A DNA stretch of 64,000 bases from UBA7672 sp963784415. GTDB taxonomy: Bacteria > Pseudomonadota > Alphaproteobacteria > Caulobacterales > Hyphomonadaceae. The position numbers were made by a program, and so were the translations under genes. Below the pieces are notes generated by a model. That model was not told the origin of the DNA. It was given only the letters and a program-made list of their open reading frames with translations, and made no database searches. Below are positions 7,544 to 15,524 of the stretch, piece after piece; within the stretch, counting starts at the first letter, position 1; every line of letters starts with the position of its first letter. The stretch lies in contig CAWARK010000002.1 of assembly GCA_963784415.1 (NCBI GenBank), positions 564,605 through 628,604 on the forward strand, written 5' to 3'.

Positions 7544-10153
7544 ATGACGTCGAAGGACTCGAAGCGGCAGGGGCATGGTAGCGGAGTAGGCGAAGCTGCG
7601 GAGAACGGGAGGCCGCGATCTCAATCCCTGCTTCTGCGATCTGCATTCGCGGGTAGTCTTGCGGCCACGCTTGTTGGCACATTGTCACCTGCCCCTTACG
7701 CACAGACAGTAAGCGATCGTTTCCTGTCCCGCGTATCCGCGCAGGAGAATGGCGCCTGTGCGACCGTAAGCATCGATTTCAACGTACCCGTCCGTTACAC
7801 GTCCCACTTTCCGGAACGCAGCGGACGCGAGCTGCGCATCGGCGTGCAGCCGCTGAATTTCAATCGCGGATCGCTGTCGACAGCTTTGGCCACCGAGAGC
7901 TTGCGTCCCCCGGTGAGTGCTGTCGCCGGCATCCAGCGTATCCAGTACGATGTATCCGACCCTGCCGGTCCAACTTTGGTTATCCAGTTCGACCACGATG
8001 CGAGCTGGGAGGTGAAGGCAGACAAGACTGTCACGCGTCTGGTCGTCACTGTATCGGGCCGTGCGGGATGCGCGCCTGATACGGGCAAGAAGGCAACGGA
8101 TGCGGCGACGAACATCATCCAGTCGGTCACCCAGTCGGTTCCCCCGGCGCTTGAGCCGAACGGCAATTATGCCATCAACCTCCTGTCCAATCGTGGCAAG
8201 GACGTGCCGCCGGACGAGCTGAAGCAGATCGACGCATTCAAGCATTTCGCCGCTTACGCTTACACCGCCGAAGAGAACGGGGCCGAATGGACGCGACTTC
8301 GCCTTGGCACGTTCGCAACCCGTGAAGAAGCAGAGCAGGTGCTGACGCAGGTCGCCGCGGATTACCCGGGGGCATGGATCGCGCGCATTGATCGCGCTGA
8401 GCGTGAGCGTGTTTATCAGGCGTGGCTCGCGGCCCGGTCGGGCATCAGTGCGATGCCGGCAACTTTGCCGGTCGATCCTGTCTCGGACGGAATGCTGCAG
8501 GAATTGCGCGACAAGCTGGCGGCCGGAGACAATGCTGAAGCAGTTCGCTTGGCGGAGCGCCTGCTGGGCCAACCCGAGAGCTCAGCGACCCCTGAGGCCC
8601 AGGAGTTGCTGGGGCTGGCGCGGGAACGCAACGGGCAGCTGGCTCACGCGAAGGCCGAATACGAGACGTTCCTCGCGCGCTATCCGGATCACGCCAACGC
8701 GCCCCGCGTGAGGCAGAGGTTGGCCGCCCTGCTCGGCGACGACGTGAAACCAGATCAGACGCCCGCAAAGAGTGTGGATGGAAAGACGGCGACCGTTGTC
8801 GGTGCTGCCTTTCGTACGGAGCTGTCGGGTAGCCTGTCGATGTTGTACCAGCGCGACGAAAGCGGCTTCCTGTTTCACGATGTTCCGGTGGTCGGAGGGC
8901 CAGAGGTCAACCCCGATCCCATCGAGGAGAACCGCACCAACCTCAACGAGGTTTTGTGGGGTACAGACGTAAACCTTTCGATGGGGAATGACCGGATCGA
9001 AGGCCTTTTCAGATTCTCCGGTGTGTATCGCGACGATTTCCGTGCGGGCGTTCAGCGGGACGAGGGGGCTGTCAGCACGCTGTTTCTCGACGTGTCGGAT
9101 CACGAGTGGAATACTGCACTGCGGATCGGAAGGCAGACGCGCAACACGGGCGGAATCTTCGGGCGGTTCGATGGTGGGCTGGTCAGCTTCCAGCCAACCG
9201 AAGGCCTCAAGTTGAACCTGGTTGGCGGCTTCCCGGTCCAGTCATCGCGCGATCTCAAGGTGAACACCGATCGCGTGTTCGTCGGTGGAAGCGCGGACGT
9301 CACGCTGGTTCCGGATGCTCTTGATGCAACCGTCTACTATGTGGATCAGAAATTCGGTGGGCTCATTGATCGGCAGGCTGCGGGAGGTGAGCTCCGCTAT
9401 TTCAACTCCCACGTATCCGCATATGGGGTTTACGACTACGACGTGCACTTCCAGCAAACGAACCTTGCGCTACTCAACGGCTCTTTGAGGTTTGACGACG
9501 AGTCCAGTATTTCAGCGGCGCTGGATTATCGACGGTCGCCCCTGCTGACGACCTTCAACTCCGTGTTCGGGCAGTCAGTGACAGATCCAAACGAGCTTTT
9601 GGGCACATATACGGAAGACCAGATCTACCAGCTGGCGCAAGACCGCAGTGCGTACGCGCGATCGGTTTCGCTTAGTTACTCGCGGCCCTTGATGGACAGG
9701 CTGCAGATCAATGTCGACATGATCGCGACGAATGTTTCAGGCACCAAGGGCTCTGGTGGGGTCGACGCAATTCCGGGAACGGGGACGGAGTACTACTACT
9801 CGGGACAGCTGGTGGCGTCAGACGTATTCACCCAGGGGGCAATCATCATTGCCGGCGTACGCTATGCCGACACGCAGTTGACGGAGCAGAAGACGGTGCA
9901 ACTCAACGCGCGCTACCCGGTCACGAGCGATATCCGCCTCAACACCAAGCTGCGGCTCGACCAGCGAACTCGCAAGGATGGATTGGGCGAAGAGCTGTCA
10001 GCGCGCGGATCGGTGGCGCTGGCCTATACGCTCAACCGATCGACCTATTTCGACGTCGAGATCGGCGGGCAGTACTCTGACAACAACAATCCCTTGGTAA
10101 CGACGCAGGAGCGTGGCTTGTTCGGGAGCATCGGCATCCGCCAGGACTTCTAA
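7544..10153 (+). CDS. Outer-membrane beta-barrel with AMIN-, SPOR- and TPR-like N-terminal regions
   Basis: This is a secreted outer-membrane protein of about 869 residues. The start at 7544 is preferred over 7538 because the GGGAG ribosome site is then 7-8 bases away. A signal peptide (hydrophobic core about residues 28-50, ending PYAQ) precedes an AMIN-like beta region (about 65-180), a SPOR-like region (about 205-290) and a TPR-like helical stretch (about 315-395). A long run of amphipathic beta-strands (about 415-869) follows and ends IRQDF. The terminal Phe is the usual signal for barrel insertion. The barrel is long enough for 20 or more strands. It is last in the unit after two multiheme cytochromes. 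I infer that it is the pore through which a cytochrome crosses the outer membrane, analogous to MtrB/PioB but not evidently homologous. AMIN and SPOR regions bind peptidoglycan in other proteins. Confidence 0.72.
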   Translation: MTSKDSKRQGHGSGVGEAAENGRPRSQSLLLRSAFAGSLAATLVGTLSPAPYAQTVSDRFLSRVSAQENGACATVSIDFNVPVRYTSHFPERSGRELRIGVQPLNFNRGSLSTALATESLRPPVSAVAGIQRIQYDVSDPAGPTLVIQFDHDASWEVKADKTVTRLVVTVSGRAGCAPDTGKKATDAATNIIQSVTQSVPPALEPNGNYAINLLSNRGKDVPPDELKQIDAFKHFAAYAYTAEENGAEWTRLRLGTFATREEAEQVLTQVAADYPGAWIARIDRAERERVYQAWLAARSGISAMPATLPVDPVSDGMLQELRDKLAAGDNAEAVRLAERLLGQPESSATPEAQELLGLARERNGQLAHAKAEYETFLARYPDHANAPRVRQRLAALLGDDVKPDQTPAKSVDGKTATVVGAAFRTELSGSLSMLYQRDESGFLFHDVPVVGGPEVNPDPIEENRTNLNEVLWGTDVNLSMGNDRIEGLFRFSGVYRDDFRAGVQRDEGAVSTLFLDVSDHEWNTALRIGRQTRNTGGIFGRFDGGLVSFQPTEGLKLNLVGGFPVQSSRDLKVNTDRVFVGGSADVTLVPDALDATVYYVDQKFGGLIDRQAAGGELRYFNSHVSAYGVYDYDVHFQQTNLALLNGSLRFDDESSISAALDYRRSPLLTTFNSVFGQSVTDPNELLGTYTEDQIYQLAQDRSAYARSVSLSYSRPLMDRLQINVDMIATNVSGTKGSGGVDAIPGTGTEYYYSGQLVASDVFTQGAIIIAGVRYADTQLTEQKTVQLNARYPVTSDIRLNTKLRLDQRTRKDGLGEELSARGSVALAYTLNRSTYFDVEIGGQYSDNNNPLVTTQERGLFGSIGIRQDF

Positions 10154-10461
10154 CCCGTTCTAACGATTGCTTCGGATGAGCCGGTTTAGGGCGGGCGCGA
10201 GGTACAAACCAAAATGTTGGCTACTTCGATCCTTTAGCCCGTGGGCAGGTGGCGTCTCGCGACGCTTCGCACTGAGCTGCCGCCCGATGCGCTGACAGGT
10301 GGATTGTGCTCCACGCCAAACAGAAAGCCTGGAGGTCTGTGCGCCGACATCGTCGAGCCAGAACGAGCCAACTGCAGGCAGTGAGGGACTACACGTTCGC
10401 GAGGCCGTTTGCGTCCTCTGACAGGACTCGCACCGCTGTACAGCAGCAACAAAAGAGGATG
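10154..10461. other. Intergenic region without a supported gene
   Basis: About 300 bases between the barrel gene and the tRNA. I see no terminator hairpin with a U-run, no conserved reading frame and no clear promoter. A 72-codon frame on the minus strand looks like a chance opening. Confidence 0.5.
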
Positions 10462-10534
10462 TGGGCCCGGTAGGACTCGAACCTACAACCAGACCGTTAT
10501 GAGCGGTCGGCTCTAACCATTGAGCTACAGGCCC
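10462..10534 (-). tRNA. tRNA with CAU anticodon, probably tRNA-Ile2 (lysidine type)
   Basis: A 73-base cloverleaf starts GGGCCTG and ends CGGGCCC plus discriminator A. The anticodon stem GACCG/CGGTC carries loop CTCATAA, the T loop is TTCGAGT, and all stems pair. The 3' CCA is not encoded; the next bases are CAT. CAU can mean elongator Met or Ile2. The acceptor pairs C4-G69 and C5-G68 match the determinants known for TilS, which turns C34 into lysidine, so Ile2 is the better call. Confidence 0.85.
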
Positions 10535-10635
10535 GACCTGTCTCAGAGCGCGGCAACATACTGATTTTCAGCGGTATGGGAACAGGCGGGGGGAGGGGGC
10601 GGGTAAGGGGCCGTTTGGCGCTTCGATTCCAAAGA

Positions 10636-10663
10636 AAAAGGGCCGGCGCGAGCCGGCCCTTTT
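10636..10663 (-). terminator. Rho-independent terminator of the DUF1328 gene
   Basis: A perfect 12-bp inverted repeat (AAAAGGGCCGGC / GCCGGCCCTTTT) with loop GCGA lies 24 bases after the stop. The flanking A/T runs make it usable from both strands. Confidence 0.85.
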
Positions 10664-10686
10664 CCTCACAACCGGGAGTTAACCGG

Positions 10687-10860
10687 CTACAATACCGATC
10701 GTCCCTGCAGCGCCCTGACCACGAACGTGACGACGGTCAGGACAAGGAAGACGACGAAGAGAAGCTGTGCAATCGAGGTGGCCGTACCGGCGATGCCGCC
10801 AAAGCCGAAAGCGGCGGCGACCAGCGCCAGCACAAGGAAGACAAGCGCCCAACTAAGCAT
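10687..10860 (-). CDS. DUF1328 small membrane protein
   Basis: The product has 57 residues and begins MLSWALVFLVLALVAAAFGF. Two membrane helices are separated by a glycine-rich turn (GFGGIAGTA), and the protein ends with a short basic tail. The length and pattern are those of the DUF1328/YtjA family, whose molecular role is unknown. It lies alone between its own EcfG-type promoter (35 bases upstream of ATG) and a strong terminator. Control by the general stress sigma factor is therefore likely. The gene is divergent from the entericidin-like gene, which has its own matching promoter. Confidence 0.85.
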   Translation of the reverse strand: MLSWALVFLVLALVAAAFGFGGIAGTATSIAQLLFVVFLVLTVVTFVVRALQGRSVL

Positions 10861-10894
10861 GATCTACTCCTGATCTGAAATTGTTCAGGTAAGC

Positions 10895-10919
10895 AACGCT
10901 GCTTCTACATTTGGGTTCC
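10895..10919 (-). promoter_or_regulatory. EcfG-type promoter for the DUF1328 gene
   Basis: On the minus strand GGAAC, 16 bases, then CGTT. This is a full match to the alphaproteobacterial EcfG consensus GGAAC-N16/17-CGTT. The -10 element ends 35 bases before the DUF1328 ATG. Confidence 0.8.
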
Positions 10920-10943
10920 CACGTCAGGGCATGCGTCTGTGGG

Positions 10944-10968
10944 GGAACTCTCACCTCGCTACAACGTT
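10944..10968 (+). promoter_or_regulatory. EcfG-type promoter for the entericidin-like gene
   Basis: GGAAC, 16 bases, then CGTT on the plus strand, 50 bases before the entericidin-like ATG. It stands back to back with the DUF1328 promoter, 24 bases apart, so both genes should rise together under stress. Confidence 0.8.
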
Positions 10969-11017
10969 GAAGAGGTCGAGCGGCGGGAGTCGCCGACTGG
11001 ACCCAGGAGATATTCAT

Positions 11018-11155
11018 ATGAAACTCACCCTCGCAGCGATCGCATTCATCCTCGCGACCTCCGTCACGGCCTGCAACACCGTCGAAGGCGCAGGCAAAGA
11101 CGTTCAGGCGGCCGGCACGGCTGTCGAACAAACTGCCAAGGACGTCGCCAACTAA
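11018..11155 (+). CDS. ecnB: Entericidin-family small lipoprotein
   Basis: A 45-residue lipoprotein with signal MKLTLAAIAFILATSVTAC and lipidation Cys at residue 19. A short amphipathic tail follows (NTVEGAGKDVQAAGTAVEQ...AKDVAN), the hallmark of entericidin A/B. AGGAGA sits 7 bases before ATG. In enterics entericidin B is a stress-induced bacteriolytic lipoprotein under sigma S. Here an EcfG-type promoter precedes it, which gives the equivalent stress control. The symbol is by family resemblance; function in this organism is not shown. Confidence 0.85.
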   Translation: MKLTLAAIAFILATSVTACNTVEGAGKDVQAAGTAVEQTAKDVAN

Positions 11156-11174
11156 GCGACCTTGTTGAGACGAC

Positions 11175-11209
11175 ATGAGAGCGCTCGCCGAAAGGCGATG
11201 CGCTCTCAT
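11175..11209. other. Long stem-loop after the entericidin-like gene
   Basis: ATGAGAGCGC pairs with GCGCTCTCAT, and inside it TCGCC pairs with GGCGA around a GAAA tetraloop. The stem is about 15 bp. There is no U-run, so it may stabilise the mRNA 3' end or act as a weak terminator. Confidence 0.5.
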
Positions 11210-11271
11210 CCGTCCGGCGCCTGTCATGCATGGCGTGAGGGACGGATAGAGGCGCGAAACGCGCGATAACC

Positions 11272-11769
11272 ATGTTACGTTCGATCTCATTGCTGTGCGT
11301 CGCGGGCTTTGCCTCGGCGATGCTCGCTTCAGCGGATGCGCAAATAACGCCCGCTGATGCTGCTCCGGCGGCCTGCTCGGGCGAGCGTCTCTCCATTTAC
11401 TATAAACGCGGCGAGGCCGAGGCCACGAGTCAGGCCCTCGATCTGATCGCGCACATCAGTGACGAAGCGTCCCGCTGCAAGCCAGCGGGTATCGACCTGG
11501 TGACCGACATCGACACATCGGCAGAGGGTGGCGACAAGCAGGCCATCGCGCTTGCGCTCGCCCGTCTCAACAGCGTCGCCGAAGCGCTCATTGCCAACGG
11601 CGTACCTGCGGACCGTATCCGCATGGCGGCCAGCCCTGACGCCGATGTGATGCATCCGCCGATGGGCGAAGTCGGTGTGGTGTTCCGCAAGTCGACTGTC
11701 GCCGCTGGCGATGCTTCAGCGCCCGCCCCGCGTCCCGCGCCTACCCGCCTGATCCCGGAAACAACCTGA
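11272..11769 (+). CDS. Exported OmpA-like-domain protein
   Basis: A 165-residue protein with a signal peptide (about residues 1-23, ending ASADAQ). The mature part has the layout of an OmpA-like fold: a beta-strand entry SIYYKRGEAEAT, a helix ALDLIAHISDEA, a strand IDLVTDIDTSAEG, then helix ALARLNSVAEALIANGVPADRI. The usual peptidoglycan-binding Asp/Arg pair (NxxLSxxRA...) is not well kept; here it reads ALALARLNSVAEAL. So it is either a divergent member or a fold-only match. The tail is Pro/Ala-rich. No EcfG-type promoter is seen in front of it despite the surrounding stress genes. Function unknown. Confidence 0.65.
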   Translation: MLRSISLLCVAGFASAMLASADAQITPADAAPAACSGERLSIYYKRGEAEATSQALDLIAHISDEASRCKPAGIDLVTDIDTSAEGGDKQAIALALARLNSVAEALIANGVPADRIRMAASPDADVMHPPMGEVGVVFRKSTVAAGDASAPAPRPAPTRLIPETT

Positions 11770-11836
11770 CCTCCACCGTGGATCGCCGCGAGGTGGATCG
11801 CCGCGAGGCCGCAACGCCGAAGCGTCCATCTGCGAT

Positions 11837-11870
11837 GAAAAAGGCCCACATGCTCGTCGCAGGTGGGCCT
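11837..11870 (-). terminator. Rho-independent terminator of phyR
   Basis: On the minus strand AGGCCCAC, a 13-base loop and GTGGGCCT are followed by TTTT. It lies 41 bases after the phyR stop. Confidence 0.75.
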
Positions 11871-11910
11871 GAAGGTTTCAGGTTCGGGAGGGCAGGATCA
11901 AGTCGCCAGC

Positions 11911-12696
11911 CTAGGCGGCAGCCACCGATCGCGCTTCGTGGAAGAACAGAGCCTGGCCGATGGCGGCTTTCACCGTCTCCGGCTGGAACGGCTTGGTGAT
12001 CAGGAAGGCCGGCTCCGGTTTTTCGCCCGTCAGCAGGCGCTCCGGGAAGGCCGTGATAAAGATCACGGGCACATCATGGCCGCGCAGGATGTCGTTGACC
12101 GCGTCGATACCCGAAGACCCGTCAGCCAGCTGGATATCCGCCAGTACAAGACCGGGACGATGGGCGCGAACGGCGTTGACGGCTTCCGTGCGTGTCGTCG
12201 CAACCGTGGTGACGCGGTGCCCGAGATCCATGACCAGGGCTTCGATATCCGCCGCGATCACCGGTTCGTCCTCGATAATCAGCACGTCCGTTGCCAGCTC
12301 ATTCTCGATGTCGGTCTGGGCGCGGGCGATCAGCACCCGCACACCCTCGGACGTCTCGTCGAGGATCCGGGCGGCTTCTTCCACGGTGAACCCCTCAAGA
12401 GCGGTCAGCAGGAAGGCCTGGCGGTGACGCGGCGGAATGCGCATCACACGTTCGGTGATGGAGGTCGGAGCTTCCGGTGCGCTTTCAAGCCGGGCGCCCG
12501 TGGCCTCCCAGATGGCGTGGAACAGCCGGTAGAGGGCTACGCGTGGCGGCATGTTCTCAAGTTCGCTCTCGCCGGAGGCCAGGGCCTGCAGCGCCGCTTT
12601 TACATAGGAATCGCCGCTTTTCTGGGTGCCCGTAAGGGCCCGGGCATAGCGGCGAAGGAAAGGAAGATGCGGACCGAGTTTCTGAACCAGGCTCAT
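11911..12696 (-). CDS. phyR: Anti-anti-sigma response regulator PhyR
   Basis: PhyR starts the alphaproteobacterial general stress response. When phosphorylated it binds NepR and frees EcfG. The 261-residue protein has the family's order. The N-terminal sigma-like region (about 1-135) contains a sigma-2-like part (LPFLRRYARALTG) and a sigma-4-like part (ALEGFTVEEAARILD). A C-terminal receiver (about 137-255) has the acidic pair IEDEP, the phosphoacceptor Asp in LVLADIQLADG, the Thr of FITAFP and the Lys of ITKPF. It is divergent from nepR-ecfG, and both directions carry EcfG-type promoters, giving positive feedback. Family assignment is very secure. Confidence 0.96.
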   Translation of the reverse strand: MSLVQKLGPHLPFLRRYARALTGTQKSGDSYVKAALQALASGESELENMPPRVALYRLFHAIWEATGARLESAPEAPTSITERVMRIPPRHRQAFLLTALEGFTVEEAARILDETSEGVRVLIARAQTDIENELATDVLIIEDEPVIAADIEALVMDLGHRVTTVATTRTEAVNAVRAHRPGLVLADIQLADGSSGIDAVNDILRGHDVPVIFITAFPERLLTGEKPEPAFLITKPFQPETVKAAIGQALFFHEARSVAAA

Positions 12697-12737
12697 TTAG
12701 GCTCCCACACGTCTTTTGAGACTTCTAGAATGGCCTT

Positions 12738-12762
12738 AACGCCTCCACCCAGAACGGGTTCC
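12738..12762 (-). promoter_or_regulatory. EcfG-type promoter of phyR
   Basis: On the minus strand GGAAC, 16 bases, CGTT. The -10 ends 42 bases before the phyR ATG. It is one half of a divergent pair with the nepR promoter. Confidence 0.85.
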
Positions 12763-12782
12763 ATCTTTTTTCAAAGAATTGC

Positions 12783-12807
12783 GGAACCATCATGTTGGTC
12801 TGGCGTT
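12783..12807 (+). promoter_or_regulatory. EcfG-type promoter of nepR-ecfG
   Basis: GGAAC, 16 bases, CGTT on the plus strand, 48 bases before the nepR ATG at 12855. The arrangement matches the self-activating phyR/nepR-ecfG loci known in other Alphaproteobacteria. Confidence 0.87.
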
Positions 12808-12854
12808 CTTGGCCCGTAGCGGGCTGACCGCGTCTGTTGAAGATACAAGAAGCA

Positions 12855-13112
12855 ATGGGAAAAGACATGTCTGGGGGAGAGTCCGGGTCAAAGCCTGTGG
12901 ACGCCAGAGTGGCGCGGCGCAGGCAGGACCCTATCGGCCGTCGTTTGCGCCAAATGTACGACGACGTCGTCAGCGAAGACATACCTGACGATTTTCTGGG
13001 CTTCCTCGAACAGGCCGACGAACGCCGGTCCGCCAATGCGGGAGACCAGACGGCGGACCAGATAAAAGACGGGAAAAAGGCCGAGAAGCCCGATCCCGAT
13101 TCTGAAACCTGA
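12855..13112 (+). CDS. nepR: Anti-sigma factor NepR
   Basis: NepR holds EcfG inactive until phosphorylated PhyR takes it away. The 85-residue protein contains the family core DPIGRRLRQMYDDVVSEDIP followed by DDFLGFLEQAD, which forms the two helices that bind EcfG and PhyR. The N- and C-terminal ends are polar and low in complexity. ATG 12855 is chosen over a TTG at 12837 (weak) and an internal ATG at 12867. The gene is 13 bases upstream of ecfG and shares its EcfG-type promoter. Confidence 0.93.
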   Translation: MGKDMSGGESGSKPVDARVARRRQDPIGRRLRQMYDDVVSEDIPDDFLGFLEQADERRSANAGDQTADQIKDGKKAEKPDPDSET

Positions 13113-13125
13113 TGGCGGCGGTGTA

Positions 13126-13788
13126 ATGGCGGATTCGAGCAATCCCACAGGAATGACGCCGAAGAACGGCGAGGAGCCCCGCGACTCTGCGGCGTCGGAA
13201 GCCAGCTTCCGGCAGCAGCTCGTCAGCGTCATCCCGCACCTACGCGCCTTTGCCCGCAGCTTGTGCAAGGATCCCACCCAGGCCGACGACCTCGCGCAGG
13301 AGGCCCTCGCAAAAGCCTGGAAAGCCCGAGCGTCATTCGAGCCGGGTACCAGTCTGAAGGCATGGACCTTCATGATCCTTCGCAATCAGTTCTATTCGGA
13401 AAAGCGCCGCAGCTGGCGCTCCACCCCGCTGGACGCCGAGGTTGCCGAGAACACGCTTGTCGCCAACGACAATCCGACCGCGCCGATGGAGCTTCTCGAG
13501 CTTCGTGCCGCGCTCAACAAACTGCCGGACGACCAGCGCGAGGCGCTCATTCTGGTGGGCGCTGGCGGCATGGCCTATGAAGAAGCAGCGCAGGTGTGTC
13601 AGGTTGCTGTGGGCACGATCAAGAGCCGGGTCAGCCGGGCCCGCAAGGCGCTCGAAGTTCTGATGTCCGAAAGCATGTCGCGCAAACCTTCCGAGCACGA
13701 AATCGGGGCTGACAAGGCATTCGACGATATCCTGGATCAGGCTGCGAAGCTTGCTGCGGGAGGTGCGAGGGCAAGGGGTGACGACTGA
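13126..13788 (+). CDS. ecfG: General stress ECF sigma factor EcfG
   Basis: EcfG (ECF15 group) directs RNA polymerase to GGAAC/CGTT promoters during general stress. The 220-residue protein has sigma-2 (about 32-100, with DDLAQEALAKAWKARASF and the -10-contacting TSLKAWTFMILRNQFY) and sigma-4 (about 118-175, ALNKLPDDQREALILV followed by the helix-turn-helix VGTIKSRVSRARKAL). The N-terminal 25 residues are variable, as is usual. It follows nepR by 13 bases, and the kinase gene overlaps its stop. Nine candidate target promoters in the window fit its consensus. Confidence 0.95.
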   Translation: MADSSNPTGMTPKNGEEPRDSAASEASFRQQLVSVIPHLRAFARSLCKDPTQADDLAQEALAKAWKARASFEPGTSLKAWTFMILRNQFYSEKRRSWRSTPLDAEVAENTLVANDNPTAPMELLELRAALNKLPDDQREALILVGAGGMAYEEAAQVCQVAVGTIKSRVSRARKALEVLMSESMSRKPSEHEIGADKAFDDILDQAAKLAAGGARARGDD

Positions 13789-15508
13789 CGAAAAGCCGCA
13801 ACGCCGGCTATCGCTTCGGATCCTGCTCCTTCTGATCTTCGCCGCGGCGCTGTCGCCGGTGTTGGTTATCGGGGGCATCCGGTGGTCGGGCGACATCGAA
13901 CGCGAGGCTCAATACCGCCGCGAAACGATGACGCTTGTCGCGCGTGTGGCCGCCAGCCGCGCTGAGAATGCACTCGCGACAGCGCCCGGCCTGCTTGAAC
14001 TCATCGCCACCTCAGTTAAAGGCGACCCTTGCGACGCAAACCTCTCGGGCATCGTCGCAGCGCTACCTGACTTCTCGTCGCTCGCAGCCGTAGATGCCGA
14101 CGGACGCGTTGCGTGCGCTAGCCTCGAAGGCGCCAAGGGCGTCAGCGTTGCAGGCCGGCCGTGGTTTGCTGAACTGCGTGACACCGGCGTTGCCTCCGTG
14201 CAGTCGACTGCATTGGTCGGCGCCACAACCGGCAAATGGACCATCGCGTCGGCAAGGCGTCGCACAAAGCCTGACGGCAGTTTCAATGGTGCGCTGGTGC
14301 TCGGCACGCCGATCAACACGCTGGTCGCCCAACTCGAAAACCCCAACCTGCCGGAAGGCTACGAAGTCTCCCTGCTGGATTCATCCGGCCAGGTCTTCGC
14401 CAGCACCAGCTGGGACATCATGGACAGCAAGGTGATGTCCGCCCTGAAGCCCGGCATGTCGGGCTTCTTCGACGTCCAGTCCAAGTCCAACGAAGGACGT
14501 CAGGCCGCGATCGTGCCGCTCGCCGGCAACAAGTTCTATGCGATCGTGTCGGCGCCCCCGCCGCCCCCGCTTACCCTCGAGAATTTCAACGCGTTCGGCA
14601 ATTTCGCGCTTCCGCTGCTGGCCTGGCTGCTGGCGCTCGTCACGGCCTGGCTGGCGATGGATCGGCTTGTGTTGCGCTGGCTCGACTATCTCCGCCGCAT
14701 CGCCGGACTTTATGCCAGCGGCAAGCTCTCGGTTCAGCCCCTCCGCGCCAAGCATCAGGCGCCGGCTGAGATCAACGTGCTGGCTGACACGATGGAAGAG
14801 ATGGCCGTCCGCATTCGCGACCGCACCAGCAATATGGAAGAGGCGCTGGCTGCCCGCGATGCCGCGATGAAGGAAATCCACCATCGCGTGAAGAACAACC
14901 TGCAGATCATCAATAGCCTGCTCAGCCTGCAGGGCCGCAAACTGAAGGACCGCGCAGCCGCCTCCGCGCTGGACGACGCGCGCGCCCGCATCAACGCCCT
15001 GTCGTTGATCCACTCCTCGCTCTACGAGCACAACAATATCAACATGGTCGACACCCGCACCTTCTTTGCGGAGCTGGGCTCAAATCTCGGCCAGGCGCTC
15101 GGCGCCGAAGATCTCGGCATCGACATGCAGACCGACATCGATAACGACGCGATCGACGCTGACCTCGCGGTGCCGTTGGCGCTGTTCACGGCCGAGGCTG
15201 TCACCAATGCGGTGAAGTACGCCTTTGTGGACCGGGAAGCTGAGGGCGTGCGCGGCCATATCAGGATCACCTACAAGCACGCCGTCGGGGGCTCGGTGTT
15301 GTCGGTTGAAGACAACGGAACCGCAGCCAGCGCTCCTGATCAGGGGACGGGAATTGGCGCGACGCTAATGGCGGCGTTTGCGCGGCAGGTGCGTGGAACG
15401 CTGGACGAGGGCGCCACTGCTGATGGCGGCCGTTATGTCAGGATCAATATCCCGCCCCGGATCGCGAAGTCCGTCAATCAGACGATGGTTGGCGCCGTTC
15501 AATACTGA
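13778..15508 (+). CDS. Sensor histidine kinase (HisKA_2/HWE type) of the general stress response
   Basis: A membrane sensor kinase, probably one that phosphorylates PhyR. GTG 13778 overlaps the ecfG stop by 11 bases and has GAGG seven bases upstream. The 576-residue protein has a first membrane helix (about 10-30), a periplasmic PDC/CHASE-like sensor (about 35-270), a second helix near 285-305, a HAMP-like linker and then the HisKA_2 block EIHHRVKNNLQIINSLLSLQ with His near residue 367. It ends with a HATPase domain (AEAVTNAVKYAF, VEDNG, GTGIG). HHRVKNNLQ is typical of PhyR-cognate kinases. Location in the phyR/nepR/ecfG locus supports the pairing. The sensed signal is unknown. Confidence 0.9.
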   Translation: MTTDEKPQRRLSLRILLLLIFAAALSPVLVIGGIRWSGDIEREAQYRRETMTLVARVAASRAENALATAPGLLELIATSVKGDPCDANLSGIVAALPDFSSLAAVDADGRVACASLEGAKGVSVAGRPWFAELRDTGVASVQSTALVGATTGKWTIASARRRTKPDGSFNGALVLGTPINTLVAQLENPNLPEGYEVSLLDSSGQVFASTSWDIMDSKVMSALKPGMSGFFDVQSKSNEGRQAAIVPLAGNKFYAIVSAPPPPPLTLENFNAFGNFALPLLAWLLALVTAWLAMDRLVLRWLDYLRRIAGLYASGKLSVQPLRAKHQAPAEINVLADTMEEMAVRIRDRTSNMEEALAARDAAMKEIHHRVKNNLQIINSLLSLQGRKLKDRAAASALDDARARINALSLIHSSLYEHNNINMVDTRTFFAELGSNLGQALGAEDLGIDMQTDIDNDAIDADLAVPLALFTAEAVTNAVKYAFVDREAEGVRGHIRITYKHAVGGSVLSVEDNGTAASAPDQGTGIGATLMAAFARQVRGTLDEGATADGGRYVRINIPPRIAKSVNQTMVGAVQY

Positions 15509-15524
15509 CGCCCCATTTCGGGGA

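Noticed and set aside
10234..10452. 72-codon frame on the minus strand between the barrel gene and the tRNA
   Set aside because: No ribosome site, no domain pattern and skewed composition; probably chance.
11863..12819. 318-codon frame on the plus strand opposite phyR
   Set aside because: It is the antisense shadow of a conserved gene in high-G+C DNA; the product is low in complexity and lacks a ribosome site.
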